DNA of 15,340 nucleotides from an uncultured Corynebacterium sp. (GTDB lineage Bacteria; Actinomycetota; Actinomycetes; Mycobacteriales; Mycobacteriaceae). This document shows, piece by piece, positions 1 through 9,607 of the stretch. Position 1 is the stretch's first letter; each line of letters starts with the position of its first letter. The stretch covers positions 1-15,340 of the forward strand of contig CALTTF010000042.1 in NCBI GenBank assembly GCA_943908385.1, written 5' to 3'. Made by a program: the position numbers and the translations under genes. The notes under the pieces were generated by a model. That model saw only the letters and a list, made by a program, of their open reading frames with translations. It was not told where the DNA came from and did not search any database.

Positions 1-1
1 G

Positions 2-2746
2 ATCTCCCGCGTCTTCCCGGTCGGCGCCCACTCCGGTGCGGGGGGCGCGCAGCTCGGCGACGGCAAGCCCGGCACCGTCTACCGCGCGCTCGGCCGCGGC
101 CTGGCGTCGCTGCTCATGGACGAGGCAGCGATGGGCCGCTTCACCCAGTTCAACCTGGGCAACCAGGGCGGCCTCCAGGCACGCGACAACACCTACGGCT
201 GGGGCGTGCAGAACAAGAACAACCTCCCGTGGGGCTCCTTCGGCTACGCGCAGCTGTCCATGGGCCGCGACCGGTACGCGGAGTACTCGGCGCAGAGGCT
301 GGCACGCTCGGCCGTCGATAAGCTCGTGCGCGGGCACATCGACCCGACGAACCCGGCGTCCGGCGACGAGCAGATCAAGCAGCGCGTGGACACCAACTGG
401 CGCCAGATCCAAGCGCGCACCAAGGTCATCCCGTTCGCCGAGACCGTCGGCGACTGGCTGTGGGGCACCTTCGGCGCGGAGATGGACCGCTGGGCGAATA
501 ACTACGCCGAGAGCCTGCGCATGCAGATCCCGCAGCCGAATAACCGCCGCGGGCGCGACTGGGCGCCGGAAGTCGTCGGTGCGCTCAACGTCCTCGACCA
601 GCAGGTCAGCAACGACAACGGCGCGGACTTCTACGCCGCCGCCTACAACTGGGCCGCTCCGCGCAACCTGCAGGAGGGCTTTTTGGACATTATCCGCCGC
701 GAGGTGGGCAATTTCGGCCTGCCGTACGGCGCGACGGTGCTCGACGCGATCAAGAACATGCTCTCCCGCGACGTGCTGCCGCAGCTCGAGCAGGCTGCCC
801 GCAGCCAGCAGCGTCTCTCCCTCCACCCGGAGACCGAGCGCGCCATGATGAACGCGCGCGGCAAGATCGTCAGCGCCGACCAGTACATGGAGGACATCGT
901 CCGCTACACGCGCGAGCAGCTGCGTCGCCGCGCGCAGGCCCGCATGTCCGAGTTCGTCATGGTGACGTCGACCGACTTCATCGACCGTTTCATCGGCCCG
1001 CTGCAGAAGGCGATGACCACCGAGCACACCGACCTCGAGCACGAGCTGTCGCTGAACAACGACAAGGACCTGGGCGTCGCGCAGCTGAAGACGAATGTGC
1101 CGCAGCTGTGGCCGGAGGACACCGACATGGTGCCGCCGCGTTTCTCCCAGGCGGCGAACGAGATCTTCCTCACCGAGATCGAGGACTTCCCGCGCCAGTA
1201 CGTCCACGACATCCAGAACGCCACCAGCGCGGATTCGTACACCAACGCGATGTCCAGCGCCGCGTCGTCGGTGGTCAGCGGTGCATGGTCGGCGCTGGAG
1301 GGCGCGGAGCAGGCACCGGAAGACCTGATCGTGCTCACCGGCCCGTGGGTTCCCATGAATTTCACGCGCGACCCGAATAACCCGACGGAGCTGCTCGACC
1401 CCAAGCTGGGCCAGTTCTCCGTGCGCATCGGTGCGGAAGAGGTACTGGAGCGTTCGCGCATGTACATCCAGCGCCGCGGCTTCTCCTTCTACGACTTCAT
1501 TTCCACCTCGCTGCGCAGCTACGTCACCTCCCCGACGCTGCAGGACCACGAGCGCCGCGCGCGCCAGCAGCGTCTGGCCTCCAAGTTCACCGAGGCGATG
1601 AAGAACGCGCTGCCGCTCGCGCAGATCGACGACAACCTGGTGCGCAACCTGTACGGAGACGAGGTGGGCTACGCCTTCAACTTCTCCAAGGTCCCGCTCG
1701 AGGGCGACGAGTCCGCGCAGCTGCTTGCCGACGAAGTGGTCAACTTCCCCAACGTCAAGCTGCCCGACCCGATGAAGCCGCTGGGCGATGCCCTGGAGAA
1801 CCAGGGCGAGGAGCGCTCCATCGACATCTTCGGCTCCTACCCGAACTACGTCCCGGTGGTCTTCGGCTCCCTGCTGCGCCCGATGCGCGAGCAGTGGGAC
1901 GGCCTCAAGGACGCCCGCAAGGAGTTCTGGCGCGCGAAGCGCGCACGCCCGATCCAGGCCGCGGTCCCAATGAGCGAGGCGGAGCGCCGCGCGTTCGTCG
2001 GCGGCTGGTACATCGGCCGCATCATCGGCTACATGGACTTCCCGGCCACCCTGGACACCCCGGACAACAACAGCCCGGTGAAGGTGTACGACGAGACCGA
2101 GGGCAACCACGGCTGGGTGTCCTTCCCGGACCCGCTGCTCACCCCGCCGTCGAATTTCCGCAACGTCTTCGACTGGCTGCCGGCCGTCATCGAGTCCGCC
2201 CCGCTGGCGTGGACGAAGGCGGGCGTGTCCCCGCTGCTGGACAGCTACCGCCCGTACCGCGTGATGCGCGGGCTCTACGACGACGCAGACAACCCGTCCG
2301 AGATCGGCCGCACGCTCAAGGGCACCCGCCTCCTGGCGCGCTGGCTGGCCACCGGCGAGCGCAAGAGCGGCGACCGCCTCATGATCAAGGGCACCGGCCC
2401 GGAGGTCACCCCGGAGGAACGCCTCGCCGCCGTGAAGACCTGGCTGTCGCGCCAGCGCGAGATCGCCATGGAGTACGTCCCCACGGACAAACTCCTGCGC
2501 GACCAGCTTTCCGTCCAGGCGTCCCGCCCGGTCGCGGACGTCGATTCGCGCGAGCTCGCCTCCCGCATCCCGCTGTTCGCGGACGTGGCGCTGGACGTCT
2601 ACGAGGTCATCGACACGATCATGCACATGCTGGACGAGGCCGATCGTCTCAAGCACAGCGCCCTCGACGAGGCACCCGAGCTGGACCTCGGTTCTGTTTC
2701 ACGCCCGGTGAGCATGCCCACCATGCCGGGAGAGGATGACATTTAA
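2..2746 (+). CDS. Tubulin-like family protein (tentative), N-terminus outside window
   Basis: The reading frame is open from base 2, so the gene starts upstream and the first internal ATG (116) is not its start; 914 residues are visible. No membrane segment or signal peptide is seen, so it is probably cytosolic. The visible start contains a Gly-rich stretch (GAHSGAGGAQLGDG, residues 9-22), and residues 77-112 (GSFGYAQLSMGRDRYAEYSAQ onward) resemble the conserved block following the nucleotide-binding part of large actinobacterial tubulin-like proteins (Pfam Tubulin_2 type). The GTP-binding glycine loop itself would be in the missing part, so the assignment rests on recall of family pattern and on neighbours. 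The rest is long and mostly helical with many Arg/Glu residues. The acidic tail ends EDDI and overlaps the next start codon by one base. If correct, it would be a GTP-dependent polymer-forming or scaffold subunit. Alternative: an uncharacterised large cytosolic protein. Confidence 0.55.
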   Translation: MSRVFPVGAHSGAGGAQLGDGKPGTVYRALGRGLASLLMDEAAMGRFTQFNLGNQGGLQARDNTYGWGVQNKNNLPWGSFGYAQLSMGRDRYAEYSAQRLARSAVDKLVRGHIDPTNPASGDEQIKQRVDTNWRQIQARTKVIPFAETVGDWLWGTFGAEMDRWANNYAESLRMQIPQPNNRRGRDWAPEVVGALNVLDQQVSNDNGADFYAAAYNWAAPRNLQEGFLDIIRREVGNFGLPYGATVLDAIKNMLSRDVLPQLEQAARSQQRLSLHPETERAMMNARGKIVSADQYMEDIVRYTREQLRRRAQARMSEFVMVTSTDFIDRFIGPLQKAMTTEHTDLEHELSLNNDKDLGVAQLKTNVPQLWPEDTDMVPPRFSQAANEIFLTEIEDFPRQYVHDIQNATSADSYTNAMSSAASSVVSGAWSALEGAEQAPEDLIVLTGPWVPMNFTRDPNNPTELLDPKLGQFSVRIGAEEVLERSRMYIQRRGFSFYDFISTSLRSYVTSPTLQDHERRARQQRLASKFTEAMKNALPLAQIDDNLVRNLYGDEVGYAFNFSKVPLEGDESAQLLADEVVNFPNVKLPDPMKPLGDALENQGEERSIDIFGSYPNYVPVVFGSLLRPMREQWDGLKDARKEFWRAKRARPIQAAVPMSEAERRAFVGGWYIGRIIGYMDFPATLDTPDNNSPVKVYDETEGNHGWVSFPDPLLTPPSNFRNVFDWLPAVIESAPLAWTKAGVSPLLDSYRPYRVMRGLYDDADNPSEIGRTLKGTRLLARWLATGERKSGDRLMIKGTGPEVTPEERLAAVKTWLSRQREIAMEYVPTDKLLRDQLSVQASRPVADVDSRELASRIPLFADVALDVYEVIDTIMHMLDEADRLKHSALDEAPELDLGSVSRPVSMPTMPGEDDI

Positions 2747-5607
2747 TGGCTGACACTTTCCGCACCGACGCCTCCCAGGCGTGCGTGCCCATCTTCGTCG
2801 GTCGCGGCCGCTTCGGCGCCGCGCTCCGCCAGGCCCTCCAGGATCTGGAGGCCCTGCACCTCATCGGACGCGCGATCTGGGTGGACCTCGACGCATTCAG
2901 CGGCCCGATGGACCACGCACTGCTTATCGACGGCCGCGTGGACGCCGCCCCCTCCACCACCGACAGCTTCGCCCGCCTGCTGGCCAGCGGCTACAACGAG
3001 CGCTTCGCGGTCTGCGTGGTCAACGCCCAGAACGGCGAGGACAATATCCACGACCACGAGCTGCAGGCGGTCTCCGACGCCGTGTCGGATTTGAACCCGC
3101 TGTCCGTCAACGTTCTCGCCGGCCGCGCAGGGGAGACCGAGGCGACCGACGTGGACGTTGTCCGCGGGTACGTGAACCTGTTTGTCGCGCCTGAGGAGTC
3201 CGACGCCCCATCCGACCACGCGGTGCCGGTGTCCGCCGGCGAGCGCGAGAACACCTACACCCTGCTGGTGGCCACGACGCTGTGCTCGCTGTTCGGCCTG
3301 TGGGACGGCGCCACCGAGTGCCCGGTGGAGCAGCTGCGCGGTACCGCGTCGCCGATCCACTTCCGTCTTACCCGCGCCTATTTCCGCCGCGTCGACGGCG
3401 AGGTGGTGCAAAACCAGCTGCGCCAGGCGCTCTTCGACACCGAGGTCAACCCGGTCCCGCGTCTGTACCGCGCCGACGGCGGCACCGCCGTGGTGGAGCA
3501 CCCGCAGGACCGCGCGCAGTTCAGCCGCGCGGCCGCCGACGAGTTCTTGGGCATCTACCGCGACGGCCTGCTGCCGGTGCGCGAGTCCGCGCAGACGGGG
3601 CGCGACCGCCAGCTGAGCAATAAGCAGGCGTCCCGCGAGCTGCGCGGGATCTGGTGGAAGACGCTCATCAGCACTCCGGCCAATTTCTTCAACGACCTGC
3701 GCGGCGGCGCTTCCGACCAGATTTCGGCGAGCCTGCAGCGCGTCTACGGCACGGATTCCTCCGCGGTGATCGGCAGCATGCGCCACCTGCAGGGTGCGCC
3801 GGCGCAGATCTCCCAGGAGGCGCAGCAGCAGGACCGCAACCAGATCGCGGCACAGATGCAGCCGATGTGGAACGGCTACAAGAATTTCGCGCTGACCATG
3901 CTGGACGCGCGTCCGCGCCCGTTGCACCCGCACAGCCGCGACGCGGTCACCCCGCAGGTGGTGCGCCAGCCGGCGTCCGACCACGTCACCGTGGCGGCGA
4001 GCGCCCGCGATGTCATTCCGGCCGCCGAGCAGGCGATGCGTATCGACGACCCGAGCCTCCGCGACGTCATGGGCGCCGACTCTCTGGCACCCTACGACCC
4101 GGAAGCGATCGCGGCCTACGAGCAGCGCCTGAACTCCGCCGACACCAACGGTGTCTTCGACACCGGCAAGCTCCACAGCGATTTCGAGCGCTGGAAGAGC
4201 ACGGAGCGCGGCAGCTTCGCCCGCCACGTCGGCGAGGAACTGCGCAATGTCCGCGTCGAGTGCGAGCGCCAGGTTGACGCCGCCCGCGCCGAACTCGAGC
4301 GCCTCAGCCGCGGCGTCACCGCCCCGGAAACTGGCGCCGCCGCGCGGACGTTCCGGTTCCTGGGGTGGGTGACCACGACGTCGTTAAGCTTCTTCTTGCT
4401 CTTCTGGCTCATCGGCCACCTGGTGATGAAGAATGCGCAGGACAAGATTGCGAGCGGTGATGCCAGCTTCGTCGACGCGGTTTTCTCCCAGCTGTGGTGG
4501 GTGAAGAACCTCAACGGCGCATCCGCGTCGTCGCTGGCGTGGATGTTCGGCATCTGGATTCTGCTGTGGCTGGTTTTCTTCCTGCTGCAGGTCAGTTTCG
4601 AGACCCGCGACCAGGTCCAGCTGGCCAACCTGCGCAAAACGCAGGAGGCCCGGGTCAAGGCCGCGACGAATAATCTGCGCAACGCCGAGGTCGCGCTCGT
4701 GCGGATCGAGGAAGCGTACCCGCAGTTCCTCTCCGTCACCCAGCTGCTCGGCGAGCTGGTCAACCGCCCGTTCGGACGCGTGACTACGGAACGCAATATC
4801 GCCGCGCAGCCCAGCAACCGCATGCCGCGCAATATCGTCTTCGCCGACGCCTCCCCCGCACCCGATGCGGTGGCGAATGTCGTCGCGCACTACAAGAACG
4901 GCCTCTACCAGGAAGGTTGGCTGGGCGACGCTGTGTCCGCCGGCATGGCCCGCGCGTACAGCGAGCTGTTCCAGCCCACCGGCGACGACCGCTGGGACCA
5001 CCTGTCCAGCCAGCGCGGTAAGAACTCGACCTCGCCGCTGGACCGCATGGCCCGCTACGTCACCTCGCCCGAGTTCTCCTCCCACGACCGCACGGGGGAG
5101 AAGTGGCAGCCGGTTGCCGACGAACTGCGCAGCAGCACCAACCAGTTCAGCGGCCAGCTGCTGGGCAACGTCGCGTCCACGCACAACGGCCCGTCCCGCG
5201 CGCTCGAGGGCGAATTGCTTGACGACGCCGCCCGCGGCCACTTCAGCAGCCACTTCATGGCCTCGGCCAGCCGCGGCCGTTCGGCTTCTGTCGTCGACGG
5301 CGACTTGAGTGTTCACAATGTCTCGTCGAGCCCCCGCGACCCGGTGGGCCGCACCGAGGTGCTCGTCCAGGTCGGCGGCAACGCCCAGGCCGGCGACATC
5401 ACCCTGTCGTCCGCGTCCGGCGCCACCGCGAATGTCGACGACATCGTCCTGCCTGGCTCCGGCTACGTCGAGGACAATTACGGCACCGGCCGCGAGATGC
5501 CGTCCGCCGGCCGCCACTCCACCAGCGCCTCCAACGACTCGTCCCGCTGGACCCCCGGCACCGGCGGTTCCACGGCTGTCGACTTCCCCAGTGAAGGTGA
5601 TATTTAA
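2746..5607 (+). CDS. Large membrane protein with two central TM segments and flanking coiled coils
   Basis: I do not recognise a named family. The start at 2746 overlaps the previous stop (TAATG) and has GGGAGAGG (2728-2735) about ten bases upstream. Residues 1 to about 330 look like an alpha/beta globular domain (hydrophobic strands such as RAIWVDLD, FAVCVVNA). Residues 480-525 are charged and heptad-like, consistent with a coiled coil. Two hydrophobic segments follow, about 538-562 (FFLLFWLIGHLV) and 598-616 (FGIWILLWLVFFLLQV), about 35 residues apart. A second charged helix spans about 620-660. The large N- and C-terminal parts therefore lie on the same side, presumably cytoplasmic since no signal peptide is seen. 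The last about 150 residues are Ser/Gly/Asp-rich and probably disordered, ending SEGDI. In context it is a candidate membrane platform for the neighbouring GTPase and tubulin-like proteins; this role is inferred. Confidence 0.85.
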   Translation: MADTFRTDASQACVPIFVGRGRFGAALRQALQDLEALHLIGRAIWVDLDAFSGPMDHALLIDGRVDAAPSTTDSFARLLASGYNERFAVCVVNAQNGEDNIHDHELQAVSDAVSDLNPLSVNVLAGRAGETEATDVDVVRGYVNLFVAPEESDAPSDHAVPVSAGERENTYTLLVATTLCSLFGLWDGATECPVEQLRGTASPIHFRLTRAYFRRVDGEVVQNQLRQALFDTEVNPVPRLYRADGGTAVVEHPQDRAQFSRAAADEFLGIYRDGLLPVRESAQTGRDRQLSNKQASRELRGIWWKTLISTPANFFNDLRGGASDQISASLQRVYGTDSSAVIGSMRHLQGAPAQISQEAQQQDRNQIAAQMQPMWNGYKNFALTMLDARPRPLHPHSRDAVTPQVVRQPASDHVTVAASARDVIPAAEQAMRIDDPSLRDVMGADSLAPYDPEAIAAYEQRLNSADTNGVFDTGKLHSDFERWKSTERGSFARHVGEELRNVRVECERQVDAARAELERLSRGVTAPETGAAARTFRFLGWVTTTSLSFFLLFWLIGHLVMKNAQDKIASGDASFVDAVFSQLWWVKNLNGASASSLAWMFGIWILLWLVFFLLQVSFETRDQVQLANLRKTQEARVKAATNNLRNAEVALVRIEEAYPQFLSVTQLLGELVNRPFGRVTTERNIAAQPSNRMPRNIVFADASPAPDAVANVVAHYKNGLYQEGWLGDAVSAGMARAYSELFQPTGDDRWDHLSSQRGKNSTSPLDRMARYVTSPEFSSHDRTGEKWQPVADELRSSTNQFSGQLLGNVASTHNGPSRALEGELLDDAARGHFSSHFMASASRGRSASVVDGDLSVHNVSSSPRDPVGRTEVLVQVGGNAQAGDITLSSASGATANVDDIVLPGSGYVEDNYGTGREMPSAGRHSTSASNDSSRWTPGTGGSTAVDFPSEGDI

Positions 5608-7799
5608 TGGCGCTACCCGACAAGGCAGCCACCTGGCGCTCCGCCGTCCAGGCGCAGACGGGCTATCCCGTCCCGAGCGAAGCGGAGCTGATCCGCCACC
5701 TCGTCCACGGCGAGTCCACCCCCAACACCCGCGTGTGGTCCGAGGCCCTGGATCTTCTGGTCATGCTCGACGGCGCCGGCCTGCCCCTGCAGACCCCGCT
5801 CAGCGACGACCTGATCACACCCAGCCAGCCCCTGCCCGGGTTTTCCCAGGCCAGCGAGCCATCCTCCCAGCAGCAGGGCCAGCCAGCGCAGCCAGCGCAG
5901 CAACCGGCACAGCAGCCTCAGCAGCAGGCGCCGCAACAGCCAGCGCAACCCCAGCAGCAGGCGCAGAGCTCCTCGCACGAATACGGCAAGCACGCCGCGC
6001 CCGCGAATGAGCCGTCCGCGCCGCAACCAGCTGCTGCAGCAGCCGCACCGACACCCGCACCCGCGCCCGAACCCGAGCCGGAGACAGCGCAGCCGCTCGA
6101 TCTTGCCGAGGACGACTTCGAGGCGCTCGACCTGCTCGAGGACCTCACCGTCATCGAGGGCGGGGGAGTGCGCGCCAAGGCTAACGACGAAGGCGTCATC
6201 CACGTCAAGTGGGCGCTGCCGGAGGGGTACGCCGCCCAGCCGGTGCAGATCTTCCGCGTGGTCAGCGACGAGGAAGTCTTCGACCGCGACCCGGCGGAAG
6301 GCATCCAGCGCATCGCCACCGCCGGCACATTCTTCGACGACACAGAACCGCTGTCGTTTTCCTACCGCTACTACCAGGTGTGGCTCAACGAGGGCGCCAA
6401 CGAGATCGACGCACTGCGCAGCCAGCCGAAGCTGGTGGGAGAGGACTACTACGTCCGCCCAGTCGAGCACATCGAGCTCAACTTCGACGGCAGCGAGGTC
6501 AGCGGCAAGTGGGAAGAATTCCGCCACACCGACCGCGTCTCCGTCTACATCGCGCCCGAGGAAGAACGGCGCCGCCTGACCCGCCGCAGCCACGAAGTCA
6601 GCCAGACCAGCCGCAACGTCAACGGCTTCCGCTGGACCCCGCCGCAGCGCGGACTGACCTACGCCGTGCAGGCGATCCGCGAGGTCAGCGTCAACGGCAT
6701 CGTGAAGAAGAGTCCGTCGTCGGAGATCTTCACCATTGACATCAACGCCGAGGTCGTCGAGGTCGACGCGAATGTCCACCTCGACTCGACCGTGGGCAAC
6801 GGTCATTTCACCGTCCGGTGGGAGCTGCCCAATTCCGGCGAAGTGCGCATCTACCGCACCCGCGAGCACCCCGCCGAGGGACTCTCCGACAAGGTCGTGG
6901 AAACCGACCAGCTCGAAGGCTTCGGCCTTCCGCTGTCGTCCTGGGTCAACGACATCGCCGAGGCGAAGGATGCCGCAGACTTCGCGTGGCCGGACGACTG
7001 GTACTCCGTCGTCATCACCCCGGTCAGCGTCGTGGGCAACAAGGCCCGCGTGGGCAGGTCCTCCAGCCACGTGCGCGTCGGCAGCATTCCCGCCGCGCGC
7101 ATCGAGGAGCGCGTCATCGCCCAGCTAATCACCTTCGGCTGGCCGGAGCAGGCCCACGAGGTCGCCGCATTCCTCGCCGAGCCGGGGGAGGGCGGACAGA
7201 TCGATCCGCGCCAGCCCGGCGTGAAGCCGATGACCACCATCGACGAGCAGGAATACCGCAGTGAAGGCGGCATGCGCGTGCAGATGCGCGGCGCCCGCGA
7301 CGTGGTGCTCGTGCCCAGCCGCATGCACGCGGGCCAGCGCGAATGGGGAAAGACCACGATCATCCCGTACCGCGGCCTGCGGCACTTCCACTACGAGTTC
7401 GTCGTCGGCCCCGACGGCGGGCTCTACCTGTTCGTCTACTCCGAGAACGAAGAGACCCGCTACCGCCGGTTCACGCTGCGCTACCACCCGGAGCGCCTGC
7501 CGCTCGAACCGAACGACGGCGAAGCCGTCCGCGTGAGCAAGATCAACGGCAGCCACGTCGAGGACTTCAAACCTGTCATGACGTCGGAGCACCTGTACCC
7601 CAGAGGCTTGCAGCCCGGGACCCCGGGCTTCGAGTACTGGCGTGTCGACCCGCAGCTGGTCGCCCGCCAGCACGGGTGGCTCCGCCTGTTCATGGCGGAT
7701 GAGCCCGGCGACGGGGAGTCCGAGGTGGCGTTGAGGGACCCGAATGTGTTCTCCCTCTGGTTCACCACTAATTTCCAGCAGACCGGAGGTATGCAGTAA
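5607..7799 (+). CDS. Multidomain protein with Pro/Gln linker and three fibronectin-III-like domains
   Basis: 730 residues, no signal peptide or membrane segment. Residues 1-75 form a small, probably helical domain. Residues 81-160 are low-complexity Gln/Pro/Ala, followed by an acidic stretch (165-180). Three beta-sandwich units follow at about 182-278, 283-378 and 384-492. Each has the FN3-like pattern of a Trp near strand B (HVKWALP, SGKWEEF, TVRWELP), a mid-strand such as VQIFRV, VSVYIA or VRIYRT, and a late aromatic strand (YRYYQVWL, TYAVQAIR, WYSVVITP). Residues 495-730 are another domain rich in beta strands and aromatics, with no match I can name. FN3 repeats normally mediate protein contacts; here they appear cytoplasmic, so a scaffold role for the co-encoded subunits is inferred. 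The start overlaps the upstream stop (TAATG, 5605-5609) with GAAGGTGAT just before it. Confidence 0.85.
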   Translation: MALPDKAATWRSAVQAQTGYPVPSEAELIRHLVHGESTPNTRVWSEALDLLVMLDGAGLPLQTPLSDDLITPSQPLPGFSQASEPSSQQQGQPAQPAQQPAQQPQQQAPQQPAQPQQQAQSSSHEYGKHAAPANEPSAPQPAAAAAAPTPAPAPEPEPETAQPLDLAEDDFEALDLLEDLTVIEGGGVRAKANDEGVIHVKWALPEGYAAQPVQIFRVVSDEEVFDRDPAEGIQRIATAGTFFDDTEPLSFSYRYYQVWLNEGANEIDALRSQPKLVGEDYYVRPVEHIELNFDGSEVSGKWEEFRHTDRVSVYIAPEEERRRLTRRSHEVSQTSRNVNGFRWTPPQRGLTYAVQAIREVSVNGIVKKSPSSEIFTIDINAEVVEVDANVHLDSTVGNGHFTVRWELPNSGEVRIYRTREHPAEGLSDKVVETDQLEGFGLPLSSWVNDIAEAKDAADFAWPDDWYSVVITPVSVVGNKARVGRSSSHVRVGSIPAARIEERVIAQLITFGWPEQAHEVAAFLAEPGEGGQIDPRQPGVKPMTTIDEQEYRSEGGMRVQMRGARDVVLVPSRMHAGQREWGKTTIIPYRGLRHFHYEFVVGPDGGLYLFVYSENEETRYRRFTLRYHPERLPLEPNDGEAVRVSKINGSHVEDFKPVMTSEHLYPRGLQPGTPGFEYWRVDPQLVARQHGWLRLFMADEPGDGESEVALRDPNVFSLWFTTNFQQTGGMQ

Positions 7800-9607
7800 T
7801 GGCACGCTTTGCGCACGCGACGTACGCGTCCTTTTCCAACACGTCCAGCTCCGGCGGCTGGTCTATCGGCCCGACGGTGAACGCGGACCCGGACGACATC
7901 GAGCTGATCCGCTCCGCCGCCGCTATTTCCCTGATCCCGATCCAGGAGGTCAACGAGTTCATCGGCGGCGAGGAGATCGAGGCGCTGCCGCGGCGCTTCG
8001 AGTACATCCCGCACCCGGCCCACGGCGTCTACGTGCAGTCGGTGCCCGCCGGCAAAGACGCCACCGGCCGCCCGGGCAACGTGTTCACCCACGGCGTGGT
8101 GGACCATTCGCCGCAGGAGCCGCTGGCCGCCCAGTACCCGATCGCGTGGTTCCGTTCCCCGGACCTGGCCGCGCCGTTCCGCGCACCGGTGGTCAATTCC
8201 GTCGAGCTCGACGGCGCGCTTGACGAGCCCGCCCGCGGCCCGCTTCCCAGCGCGACCGACCTCTGGCAGCTCATCTGCGAAGTCCAGGGCGACCGCCGCG
8301 GCGTGGTCTACAAGATCCAGGAAGCGCTCGAAGATCCCGACACCATCCCGGTGCTTCTCACCCCGTCGGACACGCAGGCCGCGTTCTGGATCTACGCCGT
8401 GTCCACCACCATGACCCCGCAGGCCGCGCGCCTGGGGCTGCGCGTGAGCACCTTCGAGCGCGCGCGTTCCGTCGATGCCGCCAAGTGGGTCTCCCACGAG
8501 CCGGGCGTCGCCGCGGTCATCGCGGGCCCGGTCGAAGACGCCGAGCTCTTCGCCTCAAACCCCGCCTTCACGGTCATCGACCCGGAGAAGGACGCGGGCG
8601 CACAGCCGGCCACCGAGTGGTCGCGCATGACCGCCGAGCTGTTCACGTCGGGAAGTGGGGCGGCGGGGGTCGTCGATAAGCTCGCCTCCCTCGAGGAAGC
8701 TTCCGCGAGCTTCGGTGCGGGCCTGGCGCAACTCGCGCTCGCGCACCGCCGCAAGAATATCGAGCCCGAGCTCAACCAGCTCGCCGCCGACATCAGCGAG
8801 CCGAGCGAATTCGTCGCCGAAGAGTACCCGACGCAGATCAGCAAAGAGCTTATCGACGAAACCCGCCTCGACGAGCTCCGCGGCTCCGTCTACGAGACCC
8901 TGCAGCACTGGGACGCCGACGGCTCCCTGCTGCTCAGCTACGTCACCGACGCTGAAGCCATCGGCGCTTTCGACCACGACATGCTTGTCGACGGCCTCGG
9001 CGCCCTCGGCAACCTCGAAGTCCCCATCACCGAGATGATGGAGCGCGGCACCCTCAACCTGAGCCCCGATTCCGCCACCTCCGGGCTGATCAGCCTCGTG
9101 GCCAACAAGCGCATCGAGGAGCTCTTCGCCGGCGACGACATCACCGAGGTGATGGAGAAGCTTGGCACCGACGACATCCGCCGCGTCCTTGGCTACGCCG
9201 GCCACCCCGGCGTGGAGAAACTCAGCGCCGACACCGCCTGCTACCTCATCGGCGCATCCCTCGCCGCCGCCGGTTTCGACTACCTGCGCTACCCGGTGAT
9301 CACCGCCGACGAGCAGGTGCGCGCAGAGACGATCCGCCAGCTGATCGGGCTGGCAAACCGCATTAGCTCGCGCGCCGTGCCGAGCCAGTCCAATGTCGAC
9401 GCCGTCGCCCGCCGCGCCTGGGAAGACTTCTTCGCCACCGCGCCCGAGAACCCGCAGGACACCGCCGTGGCTCTCCACGCCGTCGGCGCCCTGCCCGACG
9501 CGTTCGCCGCGCTGCGCATCGAGCGCACCGAGCAGTTCCTCAGCCGCGTGATCCAGTCCCTGCTGCACAACACCCAGGGCATGGCGAACCAGAAAGGAGA
9601 ACGGTAA
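7799..9607 (+). CDS. GTPase-associated protein 1 (GAP1)-like protein
   Basis: 602 residues, soluble. The N-terminal region opens with a short aromatic strand (FAHATYASF), a GW motif (G20-W21), and residues 85-98 (GKDATGRPGNVFTH). The GRxGN-x-x-x-H signature and layout match what I recall of the GAP1 N-terminal domain found beside bacterial Double-GTPase genes. Residues from about 135 onward (PSATDLWQLICEVQ, then strands such as TIPVLLTPSD and AAFWIYAVS) fit a middle domain; the second half is acidic and largely helical. The family is defined by gene neighbourhood; no biochemical activity is established to my knowledge, and the name does not mean proven GTPase-activating function. The GTPase gene lies two genes downstream, which supports the assignment. 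The start overlaps the previous stop (TAATG) and has a strong GGAGG at 7785-7789. Confidence 0.65.
   Translation: MARFAHATYASFSNTSSSGGWSIGPTVNADPDDIELIRSAAAISLIPIQEVNEFIGGEEIEALPRRFEYIPHPAHGVYVQSVPAGKDATGRPGNVFTHGVVDHSPQEPLAAQYPIAWFRSPDLAAPFRAPVVNSVELDGALDEPARGPLPSATDLWQLICEVQGDRRGVVYKIQEALEDPDTIPVLLTPSDTQAAFWIYAVSTTMTPQAARLGLRVSTFERARSVDAAKWVSHEPGVAAVIAGPVEDAELFASNPAFTVIDPEKDAGAQPATEWSRMTAELFTSGSGAAGVVDKLASLEEASASFGAGLAQLALAHRRKNIEPELNQLAADISEPSEFVAEEYPTQISKELIDETRLDELRGSVYETLQHWDADGSLLLSYVTDAEAIGAFDHDMLVDGLGALGNLEVPITEMMERGTLNLSPDSATSGLISLVANKRIEELFAGDDITEVMEKLGTDDIRRVLGYAGHPGVEKLSADTACYLIGASLAAAGFDYLRYPVITADEQVRAETIRQLIGLANRISSRAVPSQSNVDAVARRAWEDFFATAPENPQDTAVALHAVGALPDAFAALRIERTEQFLSRVIQSLLHNTQGMANQKGER

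Noticed and set aside
116..118. ATG at 116 as the true start of the first gene
   Set aside because: The same frame is open and protein-like back to base 2 with no ribosome-binding site before 116, so the gene is simply cut by the window edge.
2743..4227. A 494-residue open frame on the - strand
   Set aside because: Composition is typical of an antisense shadow (Arg, Val, Ala, Gly, His), and it spans the end of one coupled + strand gene and half of the next.
5613..7070. A 485-residue - strand frame opposite the FN3 protein
   Set aside because: The + strand frame has recognisable beta-sandwich pattern and coupled start; the - strand product has Leu/Arg runs mirroring the Gln/Pro codons.
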